A stretch of 64,000 nt of DNA, from contig NZ_CP034999.1 in the NCBI RefSeq assembly GCF_002531755.2, positions 62,001-126,000 on the forward strand. The letters are read 5' to 3'. Under the pieces are notes generated by a model. It was not told the DNA's origin and ran no database searches. It saw nothing but the letters and a program-made list of their open reading frames with translations. The translations under genes were made by a program, and so were the position numbers. Every line of letters starts with the position of its first letter. Position 1 is the stretch's first letter. This stretch comes from Rhizobium acidisoli (lineage in GTDB: Bacteria > Pseudomonadota > Alphaproteobacteria > Rhizobiales > Rhizobiaceae). Positions 55,592-64,000 of the stretch are shown here, piece after piece.

Positions 55592-56220
55592 ACTGGATGA
55601 GGGTCGCCTTCCCTCTGCAAGTTCGCGCCTGGTCGCCCGTCTCTTCGGTCGGTGGGTAAGCAGCGACCGGCTCATTGTACCGGTCGTGAGCGCCTTGAAG
55701 GATATGAACCATCAATTTCCCGAACCGCGCGACAAATCTCGGCATTTTCAACGATTTGCCAAGCTCACGAGCGTGAAGATGCCGCGGCCGCCCGCCAGCT
55801 AAAAAACTCCTGTATTCAGGCCACCTTACGTTGGCCACATATTCTCATTCTATGGTCGCTGTGGAGATGGACCTTAGCTGACCGGATACGTAGTGTTCCG
55901 GTCAGCCTCTAACGAGCTGGTGGGCAGCAATTACGCGGAGTGCCTGTCGTGTTTTTCGAACGCTTCTTCAGCATCCACGGCAACAATCCGGGTTAACCCG
56001 GCTCGGCGCGGCCAAGTCGTCGTCACACAACAGGTTTGAACCGCTCGACGAGAGCTTCTTGCGTTCACTTCCTCAGTCTGCTCCTCTATACCAAAGGTAG
56101 AATTTGATCTAACAATCTTGCCTCTTGTGTCCGGAGTTTTCGGGCGCGAGAGGGAGGAGCTTAGGACAAGATGTTAGGTAGACTCCGCGGATCCACCCCA
56201 GCGCTCGGGGTACAAAATTT
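55592..56220. other. Intergenic region upstream of ABC-3C-like operon
   Basis: No convincing ORF. A 9-bp inverted repeat (CTGACCGGA / TCCGGTCAG, 55878-55905, 10-nt loop) without T-run could be an operator or decayed terminator. The promoter of the three-gene operon should lie in the last 200 bp; no clean -35/-10 is visible. Confidence 0.4.
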
Positions 56221-58653
56221 GTGACTCCCCAGGAGATTATAGCGGAGGCCAGGATACCGGGCACAAACAGCGTGCTAGTGTTGGGCAGCTTCGAGAAGCG
56301 GGTGACCGTGTATTCGCAGCAGGTCCGGGCGCTTAATCTCGTTGATGCGATTCTTTCCGAAAATCTGGTTCGACCCAATGGCGGAAAGGTTGCAATCGTC
56401 GGCGGCGGCGCAGCGGGCATCACCGCGGCAGTTGCTCTTGCCAGAACAAGCCCGAACCTAGAAAGGCTCGACTTGTTCGAGCGCAATTCAGCCGTGCTTT
56501 CGCTCCAACATGGCAGCAGGCGATTTCTTCACCCCCATTTCTATGATTGGCCGGCGGCCGATTCCGACCGCAACGATGCTGGTCTACCGCTCATGAACTG
56601 GACGGCCGGCGCTGCGGGGGACGTTGCAGCCACGCTACGCGCCGAATTTGACGCCGAGTGCCATAAGACGATTCTGACGCTCTATAACGATCAGGCCGTA
56701 ACGGGGCTCATCCCGAGCAGCCTCGGACCGATCCGCGTCGTCGTCGATAAAAGTACGGCAATCGGACGAATCTACGACGTCGTGATACTCGCGATCGGTT
56801 TCGGGCTAGAGGCCTATCTTGACGGCGAGACGCTGTCCTATTGGTCTCCCTCGGCGCTCGCCGGGCCGATTCATACGCAGGTCGCGAATCCCATACTGTT
56901 CATATCTGGCAACGGTGACGGCGGGCTTGTCGACTTTACGATGGCCGCGTTCAATGCGCTTGAGCACCATCAAATCTGTGCGATGCTAATGGGGCTCGAT
57001 CTCGGTGCAGCGCGCGCCGAAATCGAAGCGATAGAGCAGGAGGCTTGGGCACCGGGCGCCACGGTTGATCTGCTTGCGGAGTATCGAGCGCGACTGCGTC
57101 CACTTGTTCCACTGGCTGTCTGGCAGGAAATTGCCGGTCAGCTGCGTCCCGCAATGCTGATACATTTTCACACTCGTGATGCGCAGCTTCTTCGCAGGAC
57201 GACAGCCTTGCATAATCGGCTTGCAGTGTATCTGATACTCGAGGCTGATCTGGAGCTCGGGCGGAACGCAATCACGGTCACTACGAATGCCGAATTTGAT
57301 GGCCCCATTCCCAAGCGCGGCGAAGTCCGGATAGTTGGGCAAGATGCGATTGATCCTTTGCGGCGCTTCCTTCGTCTAGGTCCCGATGCGGCGAGCAATC
57401 TCAAACCATTCCAAGACCTCCTCGATCACTATCCTGGTGCAATCAACGCGCCGCGATCCGCAACTAGGCCCGAATCCCCAACCCTAACAGCCAGCGCCCA
57501 CGCTCGTTTCACCGCCCTGCAGCTTGCACCGCCGCCGGCGCCAGCAGTAACACCGGTCGCCGCAGCGCCTGCGGTAAATGCAATAGCACTCACTCTGTCC
57601 TTGGCAGCCCCAGGACACGTGGCATGGTCGGGCAATCTCGATCCGGGTACAATTGGGCAAGTTTGGTCAACGAACCGGACCCTCGCGCTATACTGCGACA
57701 TTCCCACCGTGGAGATCGGGGTATTGGCACCCGTGATCGCTAGGCTTGGGGCTCACGCAACCGGATTCATGCTTCACACGACGCACAATGGCTGGCGCAC
57801 GACCTTGGGGGCGCTATGCGCAGGCAAAGCGCTGCCCGGTCCCGACCTCGATATTCGATGCCCTGTCAGCGATCTCCAGATCGCCCCAGCGCCGGGCCAA
57901 ATGACGCAGCACAGTATCGCAACACTCGCCGCGACAATCGACGGGCAGCTCGATGGAGAGGTGTTGCGTCAGTTGCATGTCGCGCTTCACGAGATTCTCG
58001 GTCCGGCGGCGGCACAAATTGGATGGCCGATCGAGCCCGCCCTTCGCGCAAAGTTATGGGACTTGTGGCAACAATGGTATGTTGCGTTGGCGGCCGACAG
58101 CGCCAAGTGCCGCCGCTATCTTCGATTGTTGGTCTCTGAAAAAGATCGCGAGATCCCCGACGAAGCGGCGCTGGTCGGCATCGGTCCGAAAACCGTACGG
58201 CCATTCATGACGAAATCAACGATATTCGCGCTCGCATTTGCGGCCTGCTCGGGTCTAGTGCTTTCCCCTGCCGCCCAACGCCCTGGCAATATCGCATCTG
58301 AGGCTTTGACTGCACATTCATGTGGCATCAGTTGGATCAACGAACGCATGTTGGGTACGCGGGCAGCGATGGAGCAAGGTTGGACGACTGGTGTCGTATT
58401 GCTGTCGCAGCTCAGGGAGGCCGCGCTTATGATGGAAGGCGATCTAAGGATGGATCGCAACATCTCCGATGCCGCAAGTGTGGGCCGGATTTCGCCTGCC
58501 GAGGACCCGCTAGTCATTGGGGCTGACGACGTATTCATTACGGCGCTTGAGGCCGGAGAAACAACGATGCGGGAATATTTACGGTCGATTTTCGAGTGGC
58601 GGTCCCGGGCTGCCGCCCAGGCGCTAGAGGAGGTAAACGATGACGCCGCGTGA
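56221..58653 (+). CDS. FAD/NAD(P)-binding effector of an ABC-3C-like system
   Basis: 810 residues starting at GTG. A Rossmann FAD/NAD(P) motif VAIVGGGAAGITAAVAL with LDLFERN (about 57-88) opens an oxidoreductase-like region, with VILAIGFG (about 180) and LFISGNGDGGLVDF (about 222-235) as further dinucleotide-site elements. A Pro/Ala-rich linker (about 440-455) leads to a C-terminal region (about 455-810) of unknown fold: a second part with VLSPAAQRPGN and ISWINERMLGTR, likely the domain that binds the rest of the system. Overlaps the next gene by 14 bp. Effector role inferred from the ABC-3C gene order. Confidence 0.7.
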   Translation: MTPQEIIAEARIPGTNSVLVLGSFEKRVTVYSQQVRALNLVDAILSENLVRPNGGKVAIVGGGAAGITAAVALARTSPNLERLDLFERNSAVLSLQHGSRRFLHPHFYDWPAADSDRNDAGLPLMNWTAGAAGDVAATLRAEFDAECHKTILTLYNDQAVTGLIPSSLGPIRVVVDKSTAIGRIYDVVILAIGFGLEAYLDGETLSYWSPSALAGPIHTQVANPILFISGNGDGGLVDFTMAAFNALEHHQICAMLMGLDLGAARAEIEAIEQEAWAPGATVDLLAEYRARLRPLVPLAVWQEIAGQLRPAMLIHFHTRDAQLLRRTTALHNRLAVYLILEADLELGRNAITVTTNAEFDGPIPKRGEVRIVGQDAIDPLRRFLRLGPDAASNLKPFQDLLDHYPGAINAPRSATRPESPTLTASAHARFTALQLAPPPAPAVTPVAAAPAVNAIALTLSLAAPGHVAWSGNLDPGTIGQVWSTNRTLALYCDIPTVEIGVLAPVIARLGAHATGFMLHTTHNGWRTTLGALCAGKALPGPDLDIRCPVSDLQIAPAPGQMTQHSIATLAATIDGQLDGEVLRQLHVALHEILGPAAAQIGWPIEPALRAKLWDLWQQWYVALAADSAKCRRYLRLLVSEKDREIPDEAALVGIGPKTVRPFMTKSTIFALAFAACSGLVLSPAAQRPGNIASEALTAHSCGISWINERMLGTRAAMEQGWTTGVVLLSQLREAALMMEGDLRMDRNISDAASVGRISPAEDPLVIGADDVFITALEAGETTMREYLRSIFEWRSRAAAQALEEVNDDAA

Positions 58654-59293
58654 CGCACCCGAACTCTTCCAGCTCATGTTGGACGCGGCGGTCGAAATCG
58701 GTGCGACAATCGGCGAGGCTCCACCGCAGCTGAGTGGAGCTCGGTTCAACTCGGAGGTTCTGAGTGAGGCGATCTCGGGAGGCACCGTCAGCCGGAACGA
58801 ATCCGAACTTCCACAGCGCGTCGCTGCGGCTATTCTAGACGGGGTTCCGATCCTCTTTGGATCCCTGATTGGGGCCCCGTTAAAGGGAAACGTAGATCAG
58901 CAGATGCGTCGCTACAGAAACCAAGCAACGATCGCTCGATCTTGGCTCGGCGCGGAAGCGCCAAATCTTCAGCTTTTCATCTTGGGACCCGGCGGCGCAC
59001 TCCTCAATCCGATATGGCGGCAGCTGGCGGCAGAAATCGAAGCTGATGATCGCACCTGCCGCAAGTTGGTCTGGCTATATCAGAACGAGCCAACCATCGA
59101 CGATGCAAAGCGGTTCTTCGAGCGCACATTCATTGCACGTCCGTGGCCTGTCGAGCAAATGACGAAGCAACTCGATAGTATGGCGAACATATCGCTCCCT
59201 GGCGGTTGGGAAGAGGCGATCGAAGATCCCGACCTCGACTTCGGTGCACTTGCTGAGCGACTCATCGAACTTGAAGGAGAGGCGACACCATGA
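58640..59293 (+). CDS. ABC-3C-like middle component
   Basis: 217 residues, no recognised enzymatic motif, mixed helical. It sits between an effector-like gene (14-bp overlap) and a SMC-like ATPase gene (4-bp overlap), the position and size of the middle component of ABC-three-component systems. RKLVWLYQNEPTIDDAKRFF and a C-terminal acidic helix are the main landmarks. Assigned by context. Confidence 0.55.
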   Translation: MTPRDAPELFQLMLDAAVEIGATIGEAPPQLSGARFNSEVLSEAISGGTVSRNESELPQRVAAAILDGVPILFGSLIGAPLKGNVDQQMRRYRNQATIARSWLGAEAPNLQLFILGPGGALLNPIWRQLAAEIEADDRTCRKLVWLYQNEPTIDDAKRFFERTFIARPWPVEQMTKQLDSMANISLPGGWEEAIEDPDLDFGALAERLIELEGEATP

Positions 59294-62200
59294 GTGAACT
59301 TTATCTCCGGAGCGTCGAGTTTTCTAATTTTCGTGTTTATGGAGACAGCTACGCCTTTGAGTTGCCCAGCGGACCGGGCGTTACGCTTATCACGGGAGCC
59401 AACGGTCTTGGAAAGACCAGCTTCTTTGACGGCGTGGAATGGGCACTGACAGATCAGGTCAGCCGCTTCCAGGACATTGCAGTCGATGGGCGTCGTAGAG
59501 AGTCTGATCCTCTCACCCGCATCGGCGCGCCGGTAAACAGTCATCGGGTCAGCCTGCAATTTTCTGATGGAATGCCGATCGACCGTGGTGCGGGTTTTCC
59601 GACCGACGAGACAGCGATAGCGCGCTTGCTCAAACGTCCTGAGTGGAGTGAAATCACCAATCTCCATGGTTATCTGTCAATTACCCACTTCCTCGGACAG
59701 TCCGCGGCGCAGCGATTCTCATTGCGAAAACCCGAGAAGCAATGGGAGGCCCTAAAAGGACCGGCCGGCGTCGATCGCATCAACACGCTTCGTGAACGCA
59801 TGAGCGGCCAAGGCGTTCGGCGCGCTTTCACGCGCGCCATCGAATTGCGAACAAAGAAGCTGGAAGACGCGTCAAATGCGATGGTTGCTTGGAGCAACCT
59901 CCTCGCCGAGAGCAAACGTGCACACCAACTTTCATCCTCTGATGAGGCAGTTCAGCCATCGGCCTTGCGCTCGACCATCGAAGGCTTTGCGGGCCAGGTC
60001 GTCAACCTTTTTCCTGGTGTTCGTTGGCTACCAGCGGACCCCAATGTACTCCCCGAAGCGCTCCTTGAAGACTTTGGTGCTCTGCTGCGAACCATCGAGC
60101 AGTTGAATGTCAAAGACATAGAAGCTGCAGAGATGCTGGCGGAAATCGCTTCGGAATTCGATAACGCCGGAAAGGAAACGCTCGCTACACGAAAGATGGC
60201 GAACGACATCGAGGAACGCCGCCTGGCGGCCGCCGCATTGTTGATCGAGGCCGAAGCGACGCTTCTCGAGGCGAGAGCAAAATTGGCGTCGTGTCAAAGG
60301 CAAACGGCGCAAGAACAGAACCGTGTGGCCATGCTCTCTCGGGTCCGCGCCGCGGCGCGACAGTTGGACGAATTGCTGGCTCGTCAGATGGAAACCGCAG
60401 CGCAACTCCAAAAGTCTGTAGCTGAAACCGCGAGAGTTGAGACTCGGATCGAAGCATTGCAAGGCGAACTGTCGAACTCGATGGCGCAGCGGTCAGAGCG
60501 CAGGGCGATGGCAGATCAGGTCACCTTCGCCCGGCGGCGTGAGCAGATTTCGTTGACGCTTGCAGCTACCCGCGCCGAGATTGATCGCCTAATGCCAGTT
60601 CTTGCCGGAAAGCTGGCACCCGATATTCGCGAGCAGCGTTCCAGGCTGGCCGACGAGGCTACCGCCGCGGCTGATGAGGTTGCGCGATATTCAGCGGCCC
60701 TTAGACAGCATGACGACCGGGTCCGGACAATCGCCGAGGCGGTCTCTGCTATCGCACACCGGTTGGTACACGATGATGTCACATGCCCGGTCTGCAAGAC
60801 AGAGTTTGCTCCCGGGTTCCTGGCCGAGTTCGTGCGCACACAAAGTGAATCGGACGAACGGCCTGCCTCCGAACTGGCAACGTCTCTTGCAACAGCTCGG
60901 GTCACCGGTGAAAATCTGCGACGGGAGATAGGCGAGATCGATCGAGCAATCCTGGAAATTGAGCAGTTGCAGTCAACGATTGGAAACCTGCGTGCTCGCG
61001 AACAGGAGCATCGTCAACAGCTTGTTGAAGCAGGAGGATCCGCCGACGGGGAGTATGATCAATCGGCTACGCGTCTTCTGGAAAACCAGCTGGCGAGCAT
61101 GGACGAGCAGCTCTCAAAAGCGCAAACGCCGGAGCAAATTGCTGCGCGTATTGGGGAACTGGAAGCATTGCTGAAAGCAGAATCAATCAAGCACTTGACG
61201 TTGCAGCGCGTGAGCGATGCAACACAAGAAGAGATCGATGTAGCTCGCATTACTCTTCGGCAACATCCGGAGTTGTGGGATGAAAAGCTGGGACTTTTGG
61301 TCGACATCAACACCGAACAAGCCGGGACCGAGGACCGCCTCAGGGGTCTGAACGAACAGGTTGCGAGCGCCAGCCTCGACCTCGACAATGCCCAGCACGC
61401 CCGTGACAGCCTTCGTGAAACGGAGGCCCGCGAGACGGAAGCCCGTGATAGATCCAACGCCCGGCTCGATGGGCTCGCAGGCGTGCGCGCGGTACTCGCC
61501 CGCCGTTGGATTGAAGCAGGTCAAACCGGAGAACCGGATGGTGGAAGGGTTGCCCAGCAGCGCTCTCGCCATGTCGAACGCTCTGCGCAAGTGGAGCGGG
61601 TGCGCGCGGTCCAGCAGCAGTTGGTGATCGGATATCGGAAATGGATGAATGACGAGCAGCTCCGCAAACTGGAAAACCAGATTGCGGAGATGATGCGCCA
61701 AGCGGCTGCCTCGACAGAATTCGAGGTCGGCCAAGAACTGGAGCGTCGAGCTAAGGCAGCACGCCGCGACCTCGAGCTTGCACAATCCGCTCGCGAGCGT
61801 ATCGATATCGTCGGAGAACAAATGCAGCAGCGGGCAGACCTCTATGCCGATGAGGTGCTCGTGCCGCTGAATGCAACCATTCAGCGCTTCGCGCGCACAT
61901 TGATGACTTGGTCGGACGCTTCAATCATCTATCGTGCGGAACATCATGTGACACGATCAGAGTTGCGGCCGGGTATCGTCAGGAGTGGGATTGATGGTTC
62001 AACTACGCAGCTCGAAATGAATCCGAACCTCTACTTCAGCGAAGGCCAGCTCTCGGCATTGAGCGTCGCAGCTTTAATGGCTGCGAGCACCACATTCGGG
62101 TGGTCACGGTGGCGGGCCCTCCTGCTAGACGATCCTCTCCAGCACAACGACGTGATTCATGCCAGCGCTTTCATGGACTTGCTACGCCAAATGGTCCGCG

Positions 62201-62346
62201 AGCTTGGCTATCAGGTCATTCTCTCCACGCACGATAGCGCTGAAGCGGAATTTCTAGGCCGGAAGTGCCGCAGCGCCGGTATTCCCTATCACGTTCACGA
62301 ACTTGCGCCTCACGGTGACAACGGCCTAATCTCTAAGGTCGCCTAG
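59290..62346 (+). CDS. SMC/Rad50-like ABC ATPase of an ABC-3C-like system
   Basis: 1018 residues. Walker A ITGANGLGKTSFFDG (about 34-48) near the N-terminus after FSNFRVYGDSYAFELP; long coiled coils (about 200-480 and 540-850) around a Rad50-type zinc hook CPVCKTEF (about 498-505); C-terminal ABC half with LYFSEGQLSALSVAALMAA (signature), RALLLDDPLQHND (Walker B) and ILSTHDSAEAEF (switch His). Intact. The family senses DNA or protein ends and triggers an effector. Overlaps the middle component. Confidence 0.85.
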   Translation: MSELYLRSVEFSNFRVYGDSYAFELPSGPGVTLITGANGLGKTSFFDGVEWALTDQVSRFQDIAVDGRRRESDPLTRIGAPVNSHRVSLQFSDGMPIDRGAGFPTDETAIARLLKRPEWSEITNLHGYLSITHFLGQSAAQRFSLRKPEKQWEALKGPAGVDRINTLRERMSGQGVRRAFTRAIELRTKKLEDASNAMVAWSNLLAESKRAHQLSSSDEAVQPSALRSTIEGFAGQVVNLFPGVRWLPADPNVLPEALLEDFGALLRTIEQLNVKDIEAAEMLAEIASEFDNAGKETLATRKMANDIEERRLAAAALLIEAEATLLEARAKLASCQRQTAQEQNRVAMLSRVRAAARQLDELLARQMETAAQLQKSVAETARVETRIEALQGELSNSMAQRSERRAMADQVTFARRREQISLTLAATRAEIDRLMPVLAGKLAPDIREQRSRLADEATAAADEVARYSAALRQHDDRVRTIAEAVSAIAHRLVHDDVTCPVCKTEFAPGFLAEFVRTQSESDERPASELATSLATARVTGENLRREIGEIDRAILEIEQLQSTIGNLRAREQEHRQQLVEAGGSADGEYDQSATRLLENQLASMDEQLSKAQTPEQIAARIGELEALLKAESIKHLTLQRVSDATQEEIDVARITLRQHPELWDEKLGLLVDINTEQAGTEDRLRGLNEQVASASLDLDNAQHARDSLRETEARETEARDRSNARLDGLAGVRAVLARRWIEAGQTGEPDGGRVAQQRSRHVERSAQVERVRAVQQQLVIGYRKWMNDEQLRKLENQIAEMMRQAAASTEFEVGQELERRAKAARRDLELAQSARERIDIVGEQMQQRADLYADEVLVPLNATIQRFARTLMTWSDASIIYRAEHHVTRSELRPGIVRSGIDGSTTQLEMNPNLYFSEGQLSALSVAALMAASTTFGWSRWRALLLDDPLQHNDVIHASAFMDLLRQMVRELGYQVILSTHDSAEAEFLGRKCRSAGIPYHVHELAPHGDNGLISKVA

Positions 62347-62439
62347 GCGAATAAGACGATCGAGGGGAGTCCGAGTGACACGTCGAGCGCAACGTAGTTG
62401 TCAAAAACGTCGCCGATCAGTTGCCGTTACCCAAAGGTA

Positions 62440-63354
62440 TTTTCAAAACAGGAACGAGAAAGTGTTTTTTGCACCCTTTTCAATCAACGAATGGACATAA
62501 CTACCCTTTTTTTCCACAAGGGCACTAACGTAATTGTTTTCGGCGAGCCAGCTCTTGTAGCCTTTGATGGACGGGCCGCCAAGATTGATCGCGAACTCGT
62601 GGCCATGATATGAAAATATGAAAAATATTTCCGGGTGACCCGTGAGAAGTAGATCATAACCGAACCCAAACTGAACCCACTTGCCTGTGCTCCATCAACG
62701 TGTCTTCCGGGAAGTATGCCCGGTAATGATAGGGCCAATCGTCGAAATTGTTGCCGTACCTAGCCCACTCCCGAATGTTGTCGTAGTGCTCCGTTGCGAT
62801 CATTTCTAAAGCAAATTCGGTCCCAGAAACTAAGTCAAATCTCGCAAAAATCGCCTCAAGAGCCATTTTTGCCAAGAACCGAGACATCTCCTTTTGCGGT
62901 GGTCACCATCGGAAAAACATAAACATTTTTTCGAATGAAGAGGGCGTCAAGTCGCCTCAGACGCTCGAATTCCGATTTCTGACTATCTTTGGTGACTTCC
63001 AGCCTTCCCGATCTTTTGTCCAACCGCATGCCTACTTCGACGTCGGTGCCCATTGCATACCCTTTCACAAAAGGTATTTTTCGACGCTTGGTAGGTATTT
63101 GAAACTTCCCGCGAATATTTTTGAAACGATATGTGGCTCAAGATCGGAGCCTCTACGCTATGGGAAAAATAATTATTACATGGGTCGCAAACAATACCCT
63201 TGGGGAGGAGATGTCTACCGGATAAATTACCTAAAGATTCCGGAATTATATGCTCCACGCTACGGAAAGCCACGTGAGACTTCCTGCAAAATATGCATAT
63301 ATCTGCCTTCGTCAAAACCATCTCGTAAAGTGATCGCATATCAACGCTTCGCAC
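62440..63354 (-). pseudogene. HNH endonuclease family gene, frameshifted
   Basis: The N-terminus reads CIFCRKSHVAFRSVEHIIPE and LPKGIVCDPCNNYF, a Cys4 HNH domain with the catalytic His. Near 63075 the frame shifts to VKGYAMGTDVEVGMRLDKRS, and near 62885 to SRFLAKMALEAIFARFDLVS, which is the usual C-terminal helix of this family; the 3' end is unclear. Two indels in A/T runs break a gene of roughly 300 codons. It lies between the ABC-3C operon and an IS481-type element. Confidence 0.7.
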
Positions 63355-63458
63355 AACTCTGGTAACTGCTCTAGCTGTGAGCTTCCAATAGGTTGTCCAT
63401 TCGATCCGTACCGGGAAAGCTGAGGTTGTCGAAGCTTCAGTGATTCTCGGGGGACCGA

Positions 63459-64000
63459 ATGGACATCCATATGAATGCCCGCCTCACGCCGCTCAGTCGA
63501 GCGGTAATTGCGCACCGCGTGCTGATGGAAGGACAGCGACCGATGGCCGTCGCTGCGGCTTTCGGCGTCTGCGTGAAGACCGTCTATAAGTGGGTAAGGC
63601 GCTATCGACGGGAGGGCGAGGCCGGTCTCAATGATCGCAGTTCCCGACCGCACCGCCTGTATCATCCGACGCCGCAGGCCACCGCCGTCCAGATCGAGGC
63701 GTTACGCCGCCTGCGCATGACCGGCCAACACATCGCCAAGGAGACGGGTGTCTCGCCGGCCACAGTCAGCCGCATCCTCAAGCGCCTTGGCCTGAACAAG
63801 CTCAAGGCCTTGGCCCCGGCCGAGCCGGTGCGGCGCTACGAACGCGACCAGCCCGGCGAACTCATCCATCGACATCAAGAAACTCGGCAAATTCAACCGA
63901 ACCGGCCACCGCATCACCGGCGATCGCACCGGCCAGAGCAACAGCCGCGGCATCGGCTGGGAATACGTCCATCTGGCCATCGACGACCACTCACGCCTGG
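63459..64000 (+). pseudogene. IS481-family transposase, frameshifted and cut by the window end
   Basis: Start ATG at 63459. N-terminal HTH pair typical of IS481: NARLTPLSRAVIAHRVLMEG, FGVCVKTVYKWVRRYRREGE, then GVSPATVSRILKRLGL. At about 63870 the frame breaks (ELIH then HQETRQ); the next frame continues DIKKLGKFNRTGHRITGDR then WEYVHLAIDDHSRL, the first DDE residues. Two bases seem to be missing in CATCGAC. Element continues beyond the right edge, so whether it is mobile cannot be told. Confidence 0.8.

Overview
The window reads as accessory plasmid or symbiotic-island DNA of a Rhizobium (R. etli / R. leguminosarum / R. phaseoli type). Pointers are a plasmid-style thiC-O-S-G-E cluster behind a TPP riboswitch, a beta-rhizobial-type (Rhc) type III secretion system with nolB, nolU and nopA relatives, remnants of a nifHDK operon with its NifA site and sigma-54 promoter, an alpha-r14-type small RNA, and many insertion-sequence scars. 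The assignment is inference from gene content; no replication, partition or rRNA gene is present.

Layout. 1-12 kb is a defence-like island: an IetAS pair (AAA ATPase and subtilisin protease, cut by the left edge) with its own HTH gene; an unrecognised secreted/membrane trio; a four-gene cluster with a TnsA-like nuclease, a soluble FtsH-like AAA/M41 protease, a metallophosphoesterase and an unknown protein; a PIN toxin; a Kiwa pair (kwaA-kwaB); and a GIY-YIG nuclease. 12.3-16 kb holds a tiny double-glycine peptide, an HlyD adaptor and a C39-peptidase ABC exporter, preceded by an exact TGT-N10-ACA site and a -24/-12-like element. 16-19.4 kb is insertion sequences and nif debris: an IS3 relic, an intact IS5 (IS1031-type) element with TAA target duplication, an intact NifX-associated DUF269 gene, and nifH and nifK fragments fused by loss of nifD. 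19.5-21.2 kb is hipBA. 21.3-24.5 kb is the thi operon, in which thiC is reduced to its two ends.

25.6-44.3 kb is the type III secretion locus: sctO-like, short secretin, needle, sctD, sctV, a PL3 pectate-lyase-like protein, then sctU-T-S-R-Q-N-L-K-J, nolB and a small secreted-type protein, followed by two large translocon-like proteins that share a 253-bp near-identical segment. SctU ends before its NPTH autocleavage domain, no secretin channel domain is present, and one translocon-like gene is frameshifted, so the apparatus may be decaying or completed elsewhere.

44.6-55.6 kb is heavily decayed. It holds a four-gene regulator/nucleotidyltransferase/PP2C/metallopeptidase module with two broken genes; an imuA-imuB mutasome fragment; a LigD-type ligase; two broken YedK/HMCES genes; an alpha-r14-type RNA with four anti-Shine-Dalgarno hairpin loops; an exported endonuclease/exonuclease/phosphatase protein; and a shattered amidohydrolase. 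56.2-62.3 kb is an intact three-gene ABC-3C-like conflict system (FAD-binding effector, middle component, SMC-like ATPase). The window ends in a broken HNH endonuclease and a frameshifted IS481-type transposase.

The most interesting signals are the double-glycine peptide exporter, whose promoter layout copies that of the relic nifH gene nearby, the intact ABC-3C-like operon, and the TnsA-like/AAA-M41/phosphoesterase cluster.
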